A DNA stretch of 64,000 nucleotides from Spartinivicinus poritis (GCF_028858535.1 NZ_JAPMOU010000008.1:1-64000), one strand, 5' to 3'. Positions 18,681-27,769 are shown, counted from the first letter of the stretch. Made by a program: numbers and translations. The notes: generated by a model not told the origin, from the sequence alone.

Positions 18681-19337
18681 ATGCTAACAATAAAATCATT
18701 AAGAGTAGGCCTTATCTGCAGTGCATTTTTGGTTGCCGGACAGAGTGCACAAGCAACTGATTTTGAATATGTTACCCCCCCTGAAGGTCAAGTAAAAGTT
18801 AAAGGTATTATTTATGGTGGGTCTGGTTGCCCACAAAACTCCATTGCCACATCGGTAGCGAAAAGTGGTTTAAATTTTGGTATTTCTTTTGATAATTATG
18901 TTGCGGGTATCGGTGATGGGTTTGCGCGCCATGATAAGCGGAAAAATTGTGAGTTAAGGGTTGAGTTAGCTGTGCCCAGCGGTTATTCCTATAGCATAGT
19001 TGATGCTAATTACCGTGGCTATGCTGATCTTGATAGTGGCATTAATGGTACTTTTGTCAGCCGCTATCACTTTCAAGGAGAGCTATCCGAGGCAACCTTA
19101 AACCGCTCAGTGCGTGGTCCGATTAATCGAGACTTTACTGTATCAGACAGTTTAGATGTGGAATCTTTTGTCTGGTCTGATTGTGGCGCTACGGCACCTG
19201 TGGTATTAACCACTCAGTTAAATCTGAAAAAAACGCATACGGCAGGGTCTAATGCAGAAGGGGTTGTGGGGCTGGATAGTGTTGAGGGTAAGTTAACCCA
19301 TCGTTACGGTTTGAAGTGGAAACGCTGTAACAGTTGA
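18681..19337 (+). CDS. secreted DUF4360 protein, copy 2
   Basis: This 218-aa paralogue of the preceding gene has a signal peptide ending near ...GQSAQA|TDFEY and the same conserved blocks (YGGSGCPQNS, GLNFGISFDNYVAGIGDG, WSDCGATAPVVL, DSVEGKLT). The cysteine pattern is preserved. An AAGGAATTAATA site precedes the ATG at 18681. The tandem arrangement and clear divergence suggest an old duplication kept under selection. A MITE-like element follows 45 bp after the stop codon. Confidence 0.85.
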   Translation: MLTIKSLRVGLICSAFLVAGQSAQATDFEYVTPPEGQVKVKGIIYGGSGCPQNSIATSVAKSGLNFGISFDNYVAGIGDGFARHDKRKNCELRVELAVPSGYSYSIVDANYRGYADLDSGINGTFVSRYHFQGELSEATLNRSVRGPINRDFTVSDSLDVESFVWSDCGATAPVVLTTQLNLKKTHTAGSNAEGVVGLDSVEGKLTHRYGLKWKRCNS

Positions 19338-19382
19338 GATATACCAGTCACGATTCACTTCTAGGTGTAAATTTAACAGGTA

Positions 19383-19509
19383 TATACTCACAGCGAAGGA
19401 TAATTTAGGCGAGGCCACTGAACGGTGAAGCCCCAGGAGTTTAGTAAACTAAATGACTGGGGTGAAGAGTGATGGTAACAAAGCCTAAAAATCATTCGCG
19501 AAGAGTATA
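19383..19509. repeat. palindromic MITE-like element, family A, copy 1
   Basis: This 127-bp element has imperfect terminal inverted repeats: TATACTCACAGCGAA at the left and TTCGCGAAGAGTATA at the right, with GCCTAAAAA/TTTAGGC inside. A central hairpin is CCCCAG...TTTAGTAAACTAAA...CTGGGG. A homologous 126-bp copy lies at 51082-51207. It has no coding capacity and sits between the DUF4360 genes and dinG. Confidence 0.8.
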
Positions 19510-19579
19510 AGTATTGAAGGGGCTGTTTTTAGCCTTTGCAAAATCACGTATCATCACCTTCTAGTAAAAGAGGGTGATG

Positions 19580-21769
19580 ATGTTAAATAAAGAACTCAAG
19601 CAAACCATTCAGCGTGCCTATAGTCAGTTTTTAGAGCAACAGTCGCTAAAGCCCCGCTATGGGCAAAAGTTGATGATTGCTGAGATTGCAAAATCATTAG
19701 CCGCAGTTCAAGTCGATGATGAAGGTAACCGCGAATCGGACCCTGCCGTTTGTGCCGTGGAAGCGGGCACAGGTACTGGTAAAACAGTCGCCTATGCGGT
19801 TGCGGCCATTCCTATTGCTCAACACAGTGAAAAAACCCTGATTATTTCCACTGCAACGGTTGCTTTGCAAGAGCAAATTGTCCTGAAAGACCTCCCTCAA
19901 ATTCGCCAACAAAGTGGTTTGTCATTTAACTTTTGCCTGGCTAAAGGTCGGGGGCGATATGTGTGTTTAACAAAGTTGGACTATCAAGTGCAAAGCGCTG
20001 AGGACATGCAGAGCACTGTTGAGCTGTTTGCTGAAGAAGGTTACAAGGTTGAGCTGGATAACAACAGCAAGCAACCCATTTTCCAAGACATGCTGAATCG
20101 GCTGGCAACAGGTAAATGGGATGGAGACCGTGATAATTGGCATCAGCCAGTGGATGATGATATTTGGCGAGCGGTAACCACCGATCATCACCAGTGTACC
20201 AACCGGCGCTGTGAGTTTTTTAATCAATGTGCATTTTTTAAAGCACGAGAAGCCTTGGGTAAAGTTGATGTAGTTGTTACTAACCATGACTTAGTACTTG
20301 CTGATTTAGCTTTGGGAGGAGGGGCTGTTTTACCTGCGCCAAAGGATGCTATTTATATTTTCGACGAAGGACATCACTTGCCGGATAAGGCGGTTAACCA
20401 CTTTTCCCATGGAGCAAGGATTAAAGCCACTGGGCAATGGTTAGATAGCTTGGCTAAACAATTTGCCAAATGGTTGCAGCAACATGCTTTACCAGGAGAA
20501 ATTGGACGACTGATGGAAAAGGCTGGGCTGTTAGCGCCTGAGCTACAAACGTTACTGGATGAGAGTTACCAGTTGCTGGCACAGCTGCTTACTCAGCAAG
20601 CAACCAATAATCAAGCCTCTACTGGGTATCAGAAAAGCAAACCCGCCGCTGGCTCTCAACAGCAAGAGCAGACAATTAATTATCGATTTCCTATGGGGGT
20701 GATCCCTGAACTATTAAAAGCGCAGGCAGAACAACTTAAACAGCAATTCAGTCAATTAACTGATGTGTTGGACCAAGTGGCTGAGTTATTAAAAGAAGCC
20801 ATTGATGGCAAGTTAACTGGGGTAGATAAGCCAGAGGCTGAGCAGTGGTATCCTCTGGTAGGGGTGCACTTAACTCGGTCAATGGCTAACTTGGCCTTGT
20901 GGCAGAGCTATGCCGCGACTGACCCAACTACCAGCCCGCCTTGGGCGCGGTGGCTGATAGGTATTGATATTGGTGGACGGCTAGAGGTAGAGATAGCCTC
21001 AAGCCCTATTTTGGCCGCAGAAACATTGCGTCAATCGTTGTGGAATCGAGCGCATGCCGCTGTGATAACTTCTGCTACTTTGACGGCGTTAGGGACTTTT
21101 GACCGATTTCGGATGCGTGCTGGCATTCCCAAAAACAGTGCCACACTCGTTGTACCCAGCCCTTTTGACTATGCCACTGCTGGCCAGCTAGTGGTGCCTG
21201 CAATGAAAAGTGGGCCGAAAGACCAGCAGGGCCATACGGAAGAGATTATCCAACAGTTACCGACGTTAATTAGCAAATATTCAGGTAATCTGGTGTTATT
21301 TGCTTCCCGTAAACAAATGTTAGCGGTTTACTATGGGCTAACTGACAAAGATCGGCGTTTGGTAATGATGCAGGGAGATTTGGCCAAGCATGAAATTATT
21401 AAACGACACAAGCAGGCAATTGATAAGAAGCAATCAAGCGTAATTTTTGGTCTTGCCAGTTTTGCAGAAGGCATCGACTTGCCAGGTGAGTATTGTCAGC
21501 ATGTGATTATTGCCAAAATCCCATTTGCTACCCCAGATGACCCGATAGAGTCTGCACTTGCAGAATGGATTGAAAACCAGGGGCGTAACGCATTTATGGA
21601 AATTACGATTCCTGATGCAGCTGTTAAACTAGTGCAAGCCTGTGGTCGTCTATTAAGAACTGAAGCAGACCATGGCCAAGTCACTCTATTAGACCGACGC
21701 TTGGTAACTCAGCGCTATGGGGCGATGTTGCTAAATAGCCTGCCCCCTTTTATGCGAGTAGTTGAATAA
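19580..21769 (+). CDS. dinG: ATP-dependent DNA helicase DinG
   Basis: This 730-aa XPD-like superfamily 2 helicase has Walker A EAGTGTGKT (Lys68), the DEAH-type box DEGH at 262-265, and cysteines of the Fe-S cluster region (RYVCLTK, then CTNRRCEFFNQC). The C-terminal helicase motifs are FGLASFAEGIDLPG and QACGRLLRTEADHG. DinG unwinds DNA with 5'-3' polarity and resolves R-loops and other structures. Of the stacked starts at 19574 (GTG), 19577 and 19580, the ATG at 19580 best fits the GAGG site. The gene is monocistronic; no LexA box was spotted. Confidence 0.93.
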   Translation: MLNKELKQTIQRAYSQFLEQQSLKPRYGQKLMIAEIAKSLAAVQVDDEGNRESDPAVCAVEAGTGTGKTVAYAVAAIPIAQHSEKTLIISTATVALQEQIVLKDLPQIRQQSGLSFNFCLAKGRGRYVCLTKLDYQVQSAEDMQSTVELFAEEGYKVELDNNSKQPIFQDMLNRLATGKWDGDRDNWHQPVDDDIWRAVTTDHHQCTNRRCEFFNQCAFFKAREALGKVDVVVTNHDLVLADLALGGGAVLPAPKDAIYIFDEGHHLPDKAVNHFSHGARIKATGQWLDSLAKQFAKWLQQHALPGEIGRLMEKAGLLAPELQTLLDESYQLLAQLLTQQATNNQASTGYQKSKPAAGSQQQEQTINYRFPMGVIPELLKAQAEQLKQQFSQLTDVLDQVAELLKEAIDGKLTGVDKPEAEQWYPLVGVHLTRSMANLALWQSYAATDPTTSPPWARWLIGIDIGGRLEVEIASSPILAAETLRQSLWNRAHAAVITSATLTALGTFDRFRMRAGIPKNSATLVVPSPFDYATAGQLVVPAMKSGPKDQQGHTEEIIQQLPTLISKYSGNLVLFASRKQMLAVYYGLTDKDRRLVMMQGDLAKHEIIKRHKQAIDKKQSSVIFGLASFAEGIDLPGEYCQHVIIAKIPFATPDDPIESALAEWIENQGRNAFMEITIPDAAVKLVQACGRLLRTEADHGQVTLLDRRLVTQRYGAMLLNSLPPFMRVVE

Positions 21770-21834
21770 ATGCAATTAAAGCTTACTCAGGACAGTACCT
21801 GCGTAGTTTGTTCCTATTGATAATGGTTATCCAT

Positions 21835-22383
21835 TTATTGTTCGTACATGCTTTTAAACTGCTCAACTAAAATATTGGCATTGTTTAGTTGAGCAGGGGT
21901 CATGAGCTTGGCAACTTCTTGTTGAGTTTGCTTGGCTTCAAGTTGCTTAGTGTGGGACTGATGACTAGATAAGGTGAGCCAGATATAGGCAGATATAATG
22001 TTGGCATCGGTACCTTTACCTTTTAAGTAAGCCCGGCCTAGGTAATATTGTGCTTCACCATCTTTACTACGAGAGGCTTCTGCAAACAGTTGGAAGGCTT
22101 GTTCTAGGTTTTTTTTAACACCATGACCAGATGTGAGCGCTAGCCCCATCAGGGTTTTTGCCTGAGGGTTATCTGACCTTAAAGCCTGTTTTAACCACTT
22201 GATTGCAGTTGGGTAATCTTGCTGGATATCACGACCATAGTAGTATGCTTTGGCAAGATCAAGCTGTGCATTGACGTTTCCCGCATTGGCAGAGGTTTCA
22301 AGTGTTGTGATTTTGGGGTTGGCTGCTACTAAGCTAGGAAATAATAAACTAAGTAAAACAATAGCAAAAAATTGAGCTTTCAC
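21835..22383 (-). CDS. secreted Sel1-like repeat protein
   Basis: This 182-aa exported protein has a signal peptide ending near residue 21 (LVAA|NPK). At least three Sel1/TPR-like repeats follow (NAQLDLAKAYYYGRDIQQDY, AKTLMGLALTSGHGVKK, AQYYLGRAYLKGKGTD). Such repeats serve as protein-interaction scaffolds, often in the periplasm. The start is a GTG at 22383 preceded by AAGGA at suitable spacing. It is convergent with dinG, with only a 65-bp gap. Confidence 0.85.
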   Translation of the reverse strand: MKAQFFAIVLLSLLFPSLVAANPKITTLETSANAGNVNAQLDLAKAYYYGRDIQQDYPTAIKWLKQALRSDNPQAKTLMGLALTSGHGVKKNLEQAFQLFAEASRSKDGEAQYYLGRAYLKGKGTDANIISAYIWLTLSSHQSHTKQLEAKQTQQEVAKLMTPAQLNNANILVEQFKSMYEQ

Positions 22384-22609
22384 TTGATGTCCTTGAAAAA
22401 CTATCTATGCAAAAGAGGAGAGCCTTAAGTGGGCCGCTGTTTAAATGCTATTGCTAGGAAGCGCTATTTGCAAGCATTGACTTGTTTTGGCCAAGGACAC
22501 AGTTTTGACCTGCTTGGTTTGTAAATACCGATTTGGATAAACGATTTGGATAAAACTGTGCTAGGATTTGCCGCCAGAATTAACCGTAGCGAACTACCTT
22601 AGAGTGTGT

Positions 22610-23770
22610 ATGGATAAATACGAAGAGATTAGACCTTACCACGATCATGAAGTGAGAGAAGTTGTTGATCGCCTGCTTTACGATGACGGCTTTCTTGAAT
22701 CAATGGCAAAGTTTAGGCTGGGTAAACTGGCAACTAAGCTGGGTCCTGTGATTAACCCTTGCCTGCGCTGGTTATTACGTAGGGAGCTGAAGTCGGTAAA
22801 TGATGTTACCAGTTTGCAAGATGTTGTAGAAAAATATGTAGATCGAGTCATTCATTTAACCACTACTGATGTGACTTTCTCCGGTGCTGAAAAATTAAAT
22901 AAACAACAGCAAAGCTATTTATTTATCAGCAACCATCGAGATATTGTGCTTGATCCGGCATTTGTGAATTTTGCTTTATACCATAACAATATTAAGACAC
23001 CCCGTTTGGCAATTGGTGATAACCTGTTAACTCGCCCCTTTGTCAGTGACTTAATGCGGTTAAATAAGAGCTTTATTGTGCGTCGTTCTGTACAGGGTAA
23101 GCGAGAAAAGCTGGCTGCTTATCAGCAACTTTCCAGTTATATCAATGATTCGCTAGCTGAAAATGAGTCAATCTGGATTGCGCAACGGGAAGGTCGGGCG
23201 AAAGATGGCAATGATTTTTCTGAAGCCGCCATTATCAAAATGCTGCAGCTTAGCCAGCGAGGTAAAGACATCAGTTTTAGTGATTTTATTAATAATCTGA
23301 ATCTTGTACCTGTGGCTATCTCTTATGAGTATGACCCTTGTGATTGGTTAAAGGCAAGAGAGTTATATCAGACTGAGCGTGATGGCCATTACCAAAAAGC
23401 TGATAATGAAGATGTGCAAAGTATTGTCAAAGGTATTCGTGGCTTCAAAGGACATGTCCATATTGCTTTCGGTGAGCCACTCACTGGACAGCTTGATACC
23501 CCACAGCAGGTAGTTGATGCAATGGATAGGCAAATCCTAACCCATTATCGGCTCTATCCAGCCAACTACTTTGCTTATGAAAAACTAGAAGAAGCACAGC
23601 AGCCTCTTGACTGGGACAAGATACGGGCAGAGTTTCCCAATATTGATTTAGCGGCACGACGTCAGCGTTTTGAAGAGCGTTTGGCTAGTTGTACCGATGC
23701 TTGGCGTCCATGGTTGCTGCGGATGTACGCAAACCCCGTCATTAATAAATTAAAGCTGCAGAAAAGTTAA
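22610..23770 (+). CDS. PlsC-like 1-acylglycerol-3-phosphate acyltransferase family protein
   Basis: This 386-aa protein of the glycerolipid acyltransferase superfamily carries block I as NHRDIVLD (His109), block II-like residues KSFIVRR and block III as QREGRAKDG. The His-Asp spacing in block I (H-x5-D, or H-x-D) departs from the textbook H-x4-D. This puts it in a divergent branch, so lipid substrate specificity is uncertain. I chose the ATG at 22610 (MDKYEEIRPYHDHEV) over the upstream TTG at 22568. A hairpin at 23793-23823 probably ends the transcript. Confidence 0.78.
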   Translation: MDKYEEIRPYHDHEVREVVDRLLYDDGFLESMAKFRLGKLATKLGPVINPCLRWLLRRELKSVNDVTSLQDVVEKYVDRVIHLTTTDVTFSGAEKLNKQQQSYLFISNHRDIVLDPAFVNFALYHNNIKTPRLAIGDNLLTRPFVSDLMRLNKSFIVRRSVQGKREKLAAYQQLSSYINDSLAENESIWIAQREGRAKDGNDFSEAAIIKMLQLSQRGKDISFSDFINNLNLVPVAISYEYDPCDWLKARELYQTERDGHYQKADNEDVQSIVKGIRGFKGHVHIAFGEPLTGQLDTPQQVVDAMDRQILTHYRLYPANYFAYEKLEEAQQPLDWDKIRAEFPNIDLAARRQRFEERLASCTDAWRPWLLRMYANPVINKLKLQKS

Positions 23771-23792
23771 GCTGCTTAAAAATAGACTTTTC

Positions 23793-23823
23793 GGCCCTAA
23801 CTCATGGCTTTGTGCTTAGGGCC
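23793..23823 (+). terminator. hairpin after the acyltransferase gene
   Basis: GGCCCTAA and TTAGGGCC pair perfectly around a 15-nt loop, 22 bases past the stop codon. The following TATTCTACTT is only moderately T-rich. Confidence 0.5.
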
Positions 23824-23908
23824 TATTCTACTTGCGATTATTTTTTTAGTCATACAAGAAGGTTGCTACAAAGTAACAATCCTTTCATAACAGTCACCCA
23901 GCTTATTA

Positions 23909-24214
23909 TTAGCTAAAAAAGCAGAGTCCTACGAGTATTGAGCCACCAGCCATGATGCCACAAAACAAGGCCGTCCCTGAAAATAAGCGGTTCCAGGTGT
24001 GTTGAATCGTGCTGCAATCAAAATGACTAGAGATCGGTAGGTGTTCTTCATGGCTAGTTACCATAGGAGTGACAGATGCCAAGCGGGTATTGGCACGAAT
24101 TCGCACACTTAAACTCAATAACCCGCCGAGAATTCCGTATATGGTTGCCAGAATAAATAAACTTTGTTGTGGGTTAAGACTGATGTACTCCCAGGCTGTT
24201 TGGGCAATAGGCAT
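23909..24214 (-). CDS. small membrane protein with two TM helices
   Basis: This 101-aa protein is not recognised as a named family. Hydrophobic helices lie at about 18-38 (LFILATIYGILGGLLSL) and 76-99 (ALFCGIMAGGSILVGLCFF), and a polar loop of about 37 residues joins them. The ATG at 24214 is supported by AAAGGAG at ideal spacing; the upstream in-frame codon at 24253 has no such site. It is convergent with the acyltransferase gene and flanked upstream by a ~260-bp spacer without other genes. Confidence 0.65.
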   Translation of the reverse strand: MPIAQTAWEYISLNPQQSLFILATIYGILGGLLSLSVRIRANTRLASVTPMVTSHEEHLPISSHFDCSTIQHTWNRLFSGTALFCGIMAGGSILVGLCFFS

Positions 24215-24472
24215 GAATACTCCTTTAAATACTGGCATGGCCCGCTTGGGCAAATAAAATTACTGAAATTGGGTAAAAAAAAGCCAGTATTGTAAAGGCT
24301 TAACAAAACAACTCAATAGGGAATTGTTTTTATTGATGCTTGCTTGTTCACAATAAGTGCGTGAGGCAGGAAGCAAATTGTCTGTTTTTCCTGCTGAACT
24401 TTGGGATGAGATGTGCTTCTAATATACACGCTAATTATGTGATTTTATTCATTCAAGTGAGGCTAACGGGTT

Positions 24473-24952
24473 ATGTATAGTAATGCCGTTATGTGGCGGG
24501 AGCTGATTCACCGAGGTGGAGAAGCATTTCAGCAGGAGCAATATTTATTGGCAAAAGAGCGTTTTCAGCAAGCGCTTAATTTAGCTGAAGTTGCCCTAAA
24601 TAAAGCTCAAGCAATACCTGCTTTTGTTGAACAACTAGCAGAGCAGCCAGCAGAACAAGTGGTGCAACAGTTTTTAATTGCTTGCTGTAATCTGGCCGAT
24701 ACCCACAATATGATGGGAGATAGTGAAGTGGCTGACTATTACTATCAGTGTGCCTGGCAATCCCTACAACGCTTGATCAGTGCAACTAATATAACGCCTT
24801 GCCTGAGACAGCAGGCGATCATTCAACTTGAAAAGGCTGCTCAAGAGTTTACTGAGTTGTCAAAATACCCTGTCAACTCAATAATGGATGCACCTTGGCA
24901 GCAAGCCAGTGACCATTATGACCAGTCGGAAATAGTTCCTACCTATCACTAA
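24473..24952 (+). CDS. TPR-like small helical protein
   Basis: This 159-aa soluble protein is predicted all-helical, with at least two TPR-like units: HRGGEAFQQEQYLLAKERFQ at about 13-32 and CNLADTHNMMGDSEVADYYY in the middle. It probably binds a partner protein, but I do not recognise the family. The ATG at 24473 is preceded by GTGAGG. It is isolated; the 300-bp gap downstream holds only a doubtful minus-strand frame. Confidence 0.6.
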   Translation: MYSNAVMWRELIHRGGEAFQQEQYLLAKERFQQALNLAEVALNKAQAIPAFVEQLAEQPAEQVVQQFLIACCNLADTHNMMGDSEVADYYYQCAWQSLQRLISATNITPCLRQQAIIQLEKAAQEFTELSKYPVNSIMDAPWQQASDHYDQSEIVPTYH

Positions 24953-25252
24953 ATACCCAGCTGTTACATTAATTATCTGTACTTGGCATTTGGTTGCTTG
25001 TTTTTAAAGTAAGCCGATCTAGAAAATGTTGTTACAAGTGCAGATAATTTTTCAATGGCTATAGTTTTTTTCTCAAGCAATAATAAAAAGAAGTTATCAG
25101 CATAATTTCTTACTTTGTCATAGAGTATTTTGCGGTAAGCAAAGTCTAACTCTATTAAAAGTGTTCGGTTGCTCACCCGTTTGTTGGTAATGCTGCTGAT
25201 GCTGATGAGGCTAGTAAGTCTAGTGATAAAGTAGCAAGAAAGGTATTTTGTG

Positions 25253-25711
25253 ATGAGATATGTAATAGCTTGTATTATGTCTGGTTTTTTCTTGGTGCTG
25301 ACAGGATGTGTATCAAATCTGTCAGGAGAGTCTTACTCAAGAAACGAAGTAAGACAGTTACAGACAGTAAAGATGGGAACAGTGATTGACGTGAAGCTGG
25401 TGCAGATTGAAGGCACTAAAAGTGGGGTTGGCGCTATTGCTGGTGCGGCTGCCGGTGGTATTGCTGGTTCAACTGTTGGTGGTGGACGTGGTAGCGATAT
25501 TGCCGCTATTGCTGGTGCGGTAGCAGGCGGTTTACTCGGTGGCAAAGCGGAAGAAGCATACACCCGCTCACAAGGGGTTCAACTAACAGTTGAACTATAT
25601 GATGGCTCTTATGTTTCAGTTGTCCAGCAGGTATCTCCTAATGTGCGGTTCCGTCCAGGTGATCGAGTTCGAATCTTAACTCAAAATGGCGTTTCTCGCG
25701 TTGTTCAATAA
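25253..25711 (+). CDS. SlyB-like glycine-zipper outer-membrane lipoprotein
   Basis: This 152-aa lipoprotein has signal peptide and lipobox VLTG|C at about residue 19. A glycine-zipper 2TM domain follows (GAIAGAAAGGIAGSTVGGG and the AGAVAGGLLGG segment). A small C-terminal beta-domain (LTVELYDGSYVSVVQQ) resembles the SlyB/Pcp family. The start is the ATG at 25253, with AGAAAGG upstream; the GTG just before it is less likely. It directly precedes the ECF sigma gene, an arrangement suggestive of envelope stress. Confidence 0.82.
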   Translation: MRYVIACIMSGFFLVLTGCVSNLSGESYSRNEVRQLQTVKMGTVIDVKLVQIEGTKSGVGAIAGAAAGGIAGSTVGGGRGSDIAAIAGAVAGGLLGGKAEEAYTRSQGVQLTVELYDGSYVSVVQQVSPNVRFRPGDRVRILTQNGVSRVVQ

Positions 25712-25734
25712 AGCCTAAGCGCTAACCATACTCT

Positions 25735-25781
25735 CTAGTGGTGCTATTAGCTTATTTTGCACATGTGCCACTAGCTATAAT
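25735..25781 (+). promoter_or_regulatory. nested palindromes and -10-like TATAAT before the ECF sigma gene
   Basis: CTAGTGG (25735-25741) and CCACTAG (25768-25774) form an inverted repeat that contains the perfect 10-bp palindrome GCACATGTGC (25759-25768). TATAAT (25776-25781) follows immediately. It could be an operator over a promoter for the sigma/anti-sigma operon or a terminator of the lipoprotein gene. No good -35 is evident. Confidence 0.35.
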
Positions 25782-25816
25782 GAAAGTTTTTGCTTCCTAG
25801 ACAGGTCTATTTGTAT

Positions 25817-26335
25817 ATGAAGAATAAGGACCAGCAGTTTCAGGCTTTGGTGGAGGCCTACCACAAGCCTTTGTATCGTTATGCGTATTGGCTGACAAAT
25901 GATGAATCCGTTGCCGAAGACTTAGTGCAAGAGACTTTTATGAGAGCATGGCGAGCGTTAGATAGCTTACAGAACGTTGATGCGGCAAAGTCGTGGTTAA
26001 TTACAATATTACGGCGAGAGAATGCCCGTCGTTTTCAGCGTAAATCACTGGAATATTCTGATATAGAAACGGACGAGCTACCTGATAACAGTGGCCACTA
26101 TGCTTTTTCTACTAATTTGGAAACACTCAGAAATTGTATGGGGCGGCTTTCTGAGAAATATCGTGAACCGATAGTAATGCAGTTGGTGTTAGGTTACTCC
26201 CAGGATGAAATTGCAACAGCGCTGGAGATTCCCTCAAATACCGTGGCAACCCGGTTACGCCGTGCTCGGCAGCAGTTGCAAGCAATGTTAGGTGGTAATG
26301 ATGAGCAAGGATATTCACGAGGTGTAGGAGTATGA
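25817..26335 (+). CDS. ECF RNA polymerase sigma factor
   Basis: This 172-aa sigma-70-family ECF factor has region 2 at about 10-75 (YRYAYWLTNDESVAEDLVQETFMRAW) as the -10-binding part. Region 4 lies at about 110-162 (LSEKYREPIVMQL... EIATALEIPSNTVATRLRRAR) with the helix-turn-helix. The ATG at 25817 gives the normal family start; a TTG at 25790 is open upstream. The stop codon overlaps the ATG of the anti-sigma gene (ATGA), so the two are translationally coupled. The target regulon is unknown. Confidence 0.92.
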   Translation: MKNKDQQFQALVEAYHKPLYRYAYWLTNDESVAEDLVQETFMRAWRALDSLQNVDAAKSWLITILRRENARRFQRKSLEYSDIETDELPDNSGHYAFSTNLETLRNCMGRLSEKYREPIVMQLVLGYSQDEIATALEIPSNTVATRLRRARQQLQAMLGGNDEQGYSRGVGV

Positions 26336-27087
26336 ACTGCTTAGAATTTCGGCGAGTAGTCTTGGAAGAACCACAGCAACTCTCACCAGCTCTAGCTGAA
26401 CATAAGCAACAGTGTAAGGAGTGTCTGCGTTACTATACCCAGCTGCAAGAGCAAGAAGCACTGTTAATGGAAGCGCTTGCAGTGCCAGTACCGGATGATT
26501 TGGCAGCAAAAATTATGCTTCAGTGCAGCTTTGATCAAACGTCTGATCAGGAAGTCACAGAAACGGAGCCAACAATTGTTCCTCTAAAAAGTAAAAGTAA
26601 AACTTTTCGTCAGTTTATTGGAGGCTTTGCGGTAGCCGCTTCAGTGATGATGGGAGTGGTATTCTGGCAGGCTCATTTGAACTCTGAACAGCAACAGCTG
26701 ACAGAAATGTTTGTTCAACATATGGAGCATGAAGCCCATTCTTTAGTTTTAGAGGAGCCTATCCCTGTTGGTCGTGTGGGCTTTACCTTAAATAATGTAG
26801 GGATTAAAGCCATGGCTGAGCTGGCTAACGTCACTTATGCTGCAAATTGTGTCATTGAAGACAAAATGGTGGCGCATTTGGTGGTGAAAACTGATAAAGG
26901 ACCTGTGACTGTATTATTAATGCCACACAAACAGTTTGGTGATGAGTTTGCTGAGGAAGCTAAACAATGGCAAGTGGCTTTAAACAATATGAAGCAAGGA
27001 AGTGTTGCGTTTATTGGGCCTAAATCACTTAATATGGAGCCTATTCAGCAGCAAGTGATGCAGTCAGTTGATGTACTTCAAATATAG
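26332..27087 (+). CDS. DUF3379-type zinc-binding anti-sigma factor
   Basis: This 251-aa single-pass membrane protein has an N-terminal zinc anti-sigma motif H-x3-C-x2-C at His24, Cys28 and Cys31 (HKQQCKEC). A TM helix lies at about 96-115, and a periplasmic DUF3379-like sensor domain follows. It overlaps the sigma gene by four bases, so it very likely holds that sigma factor at the membrane. The H-x3-C-x2-C motif suggests that zinc or redox state may matter. A perfect 13-bp hairpin follows. Confidence 0.88.
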   Translation: MNCLEFRRVVLEEPQQLSPALAEHKQQCKECLRYYTQLQEQEALLMEALAVPVPDDLAAKIMLQCSFDQTSDQEVTETEPTIVPLKSKSKTFRQFIGGFAVAASVMMGVVFWQAHLNSEQQQLTEMFVQHMEHEAHSLVLEEPIPVGRVGFTLNNVGIKAMAELANVTYAANCVIEDKMVAHLVVKTDKGPVTVLLMPHKQFGDEFAEEAKQWQVALNNMKQGSVAFIGPKSLNMEPIQQQVMQSVDVLQI

Positions 27088-27120
27088 AAGTGTTTCAAAT
27101 ATAAAAGGCTGAAAGTCTAA

Positions 27121-27150
27121 CAACTGGCTTCTGTTATCAGAAGCCAGTTG
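27121..27150. terminator. hairpin between convergent anti-sigma and DUF2489 genes
   Basis: CAACTGGCTTCTG and CAGAAGCCAGTTG form a perfect 13-bp stem with a TTAT loop. It is centrally placed between two convergent stop codons. There is no T-run on either side, so the evidence is placement and stem strength. Confidence 0.6.
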
Positions 27151-27194
27151 CGGTATACCACTAGTTAAATGTAATAAATTTGTATCAGGCCCTG

Positions 27195-27635
27195 CTAAAA
27201 CCGAGTTGATAGTAATTTTTTCGCAGCAGCTTTTATTGCTTCTCCATACTGCTCTTCTAGGTCTGTTCGTTCTGAATCCTGCTGGATCTTTAAACTCAGT
27301 TGCATTGCTTCACGAGCATCATGGGTCGCCATGTGTTTAGTGGCGTTATAAATAGTATCAAATACAGCTAAATCGGGTTGTTTCACTAAGTTAACATCAA
27401 TGTTATCCAGAAGGATTTTGAGACGAATGGCCCCTTCTGTGAGGTCAAGTTGGTCGTTAGCAATAGCTAATGCCAGAATTTTTACACTAGAAGCAAGAAA
27501 GTCTTTTTGTTGTTTTTCAAACTGTTTTAATTTAGCCTGATTCGCGAATACCTCACGCCATAAAATAACTGCCCATGCACTAAGCCCTAAGATAATCAAT
27601 ATGCCAAAAATAAGAAAAATATTTGTATACAGCAT
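27195..27635 (-). CDS. DUF2489 membrane-anchored protein
   Basis: This 146-aa protein has one N-terminal TM helix (about 6-26), then a helical cytoplasmic domain with QKDFLASSVKILALAIANDQ and LTEGAIRLKILLD, matching DUF2489 of gammaproteobacteria. The function is unknown. It is a single gene on the minus strand facing the anti-sigma gene. Confidence 0.8.
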   Translation of the reverse strand: MLYTNIFLIFGILIILGLSAWAVILWREVFANQAKLKQFEKQQKDFLASSVKILALAIANDQLDLTEGAIRLKILLDNIDVNLVKQPDLAVFDTIYNATKHMATHDAREAMQLSLKIQQDSERTDLEEQYGEAIKAAAKKLLSTRF

Positions 27636-27769
27636 GCGATAGTAAACTTATGTCGTAGATCGTGAAATGGCGTGGTTTTGGCTAAGAAACACTTTTTATA
27701 GGGTGCTGCACTAGGTTAGCATGAATCAACATGAAAGGGCAGTTTAAGGGCACCTCTAATGTGTTTCAG

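Noticed and set aside
24973-25176. 67-codon minus-strand frame between the TPR-like and SlyB-like genes
   Set aside because: GTG start without a ribosome-binding site and a composition typical of AT-rich spacer; no recognised motif. It could still be a small gene, but I cannot support it.
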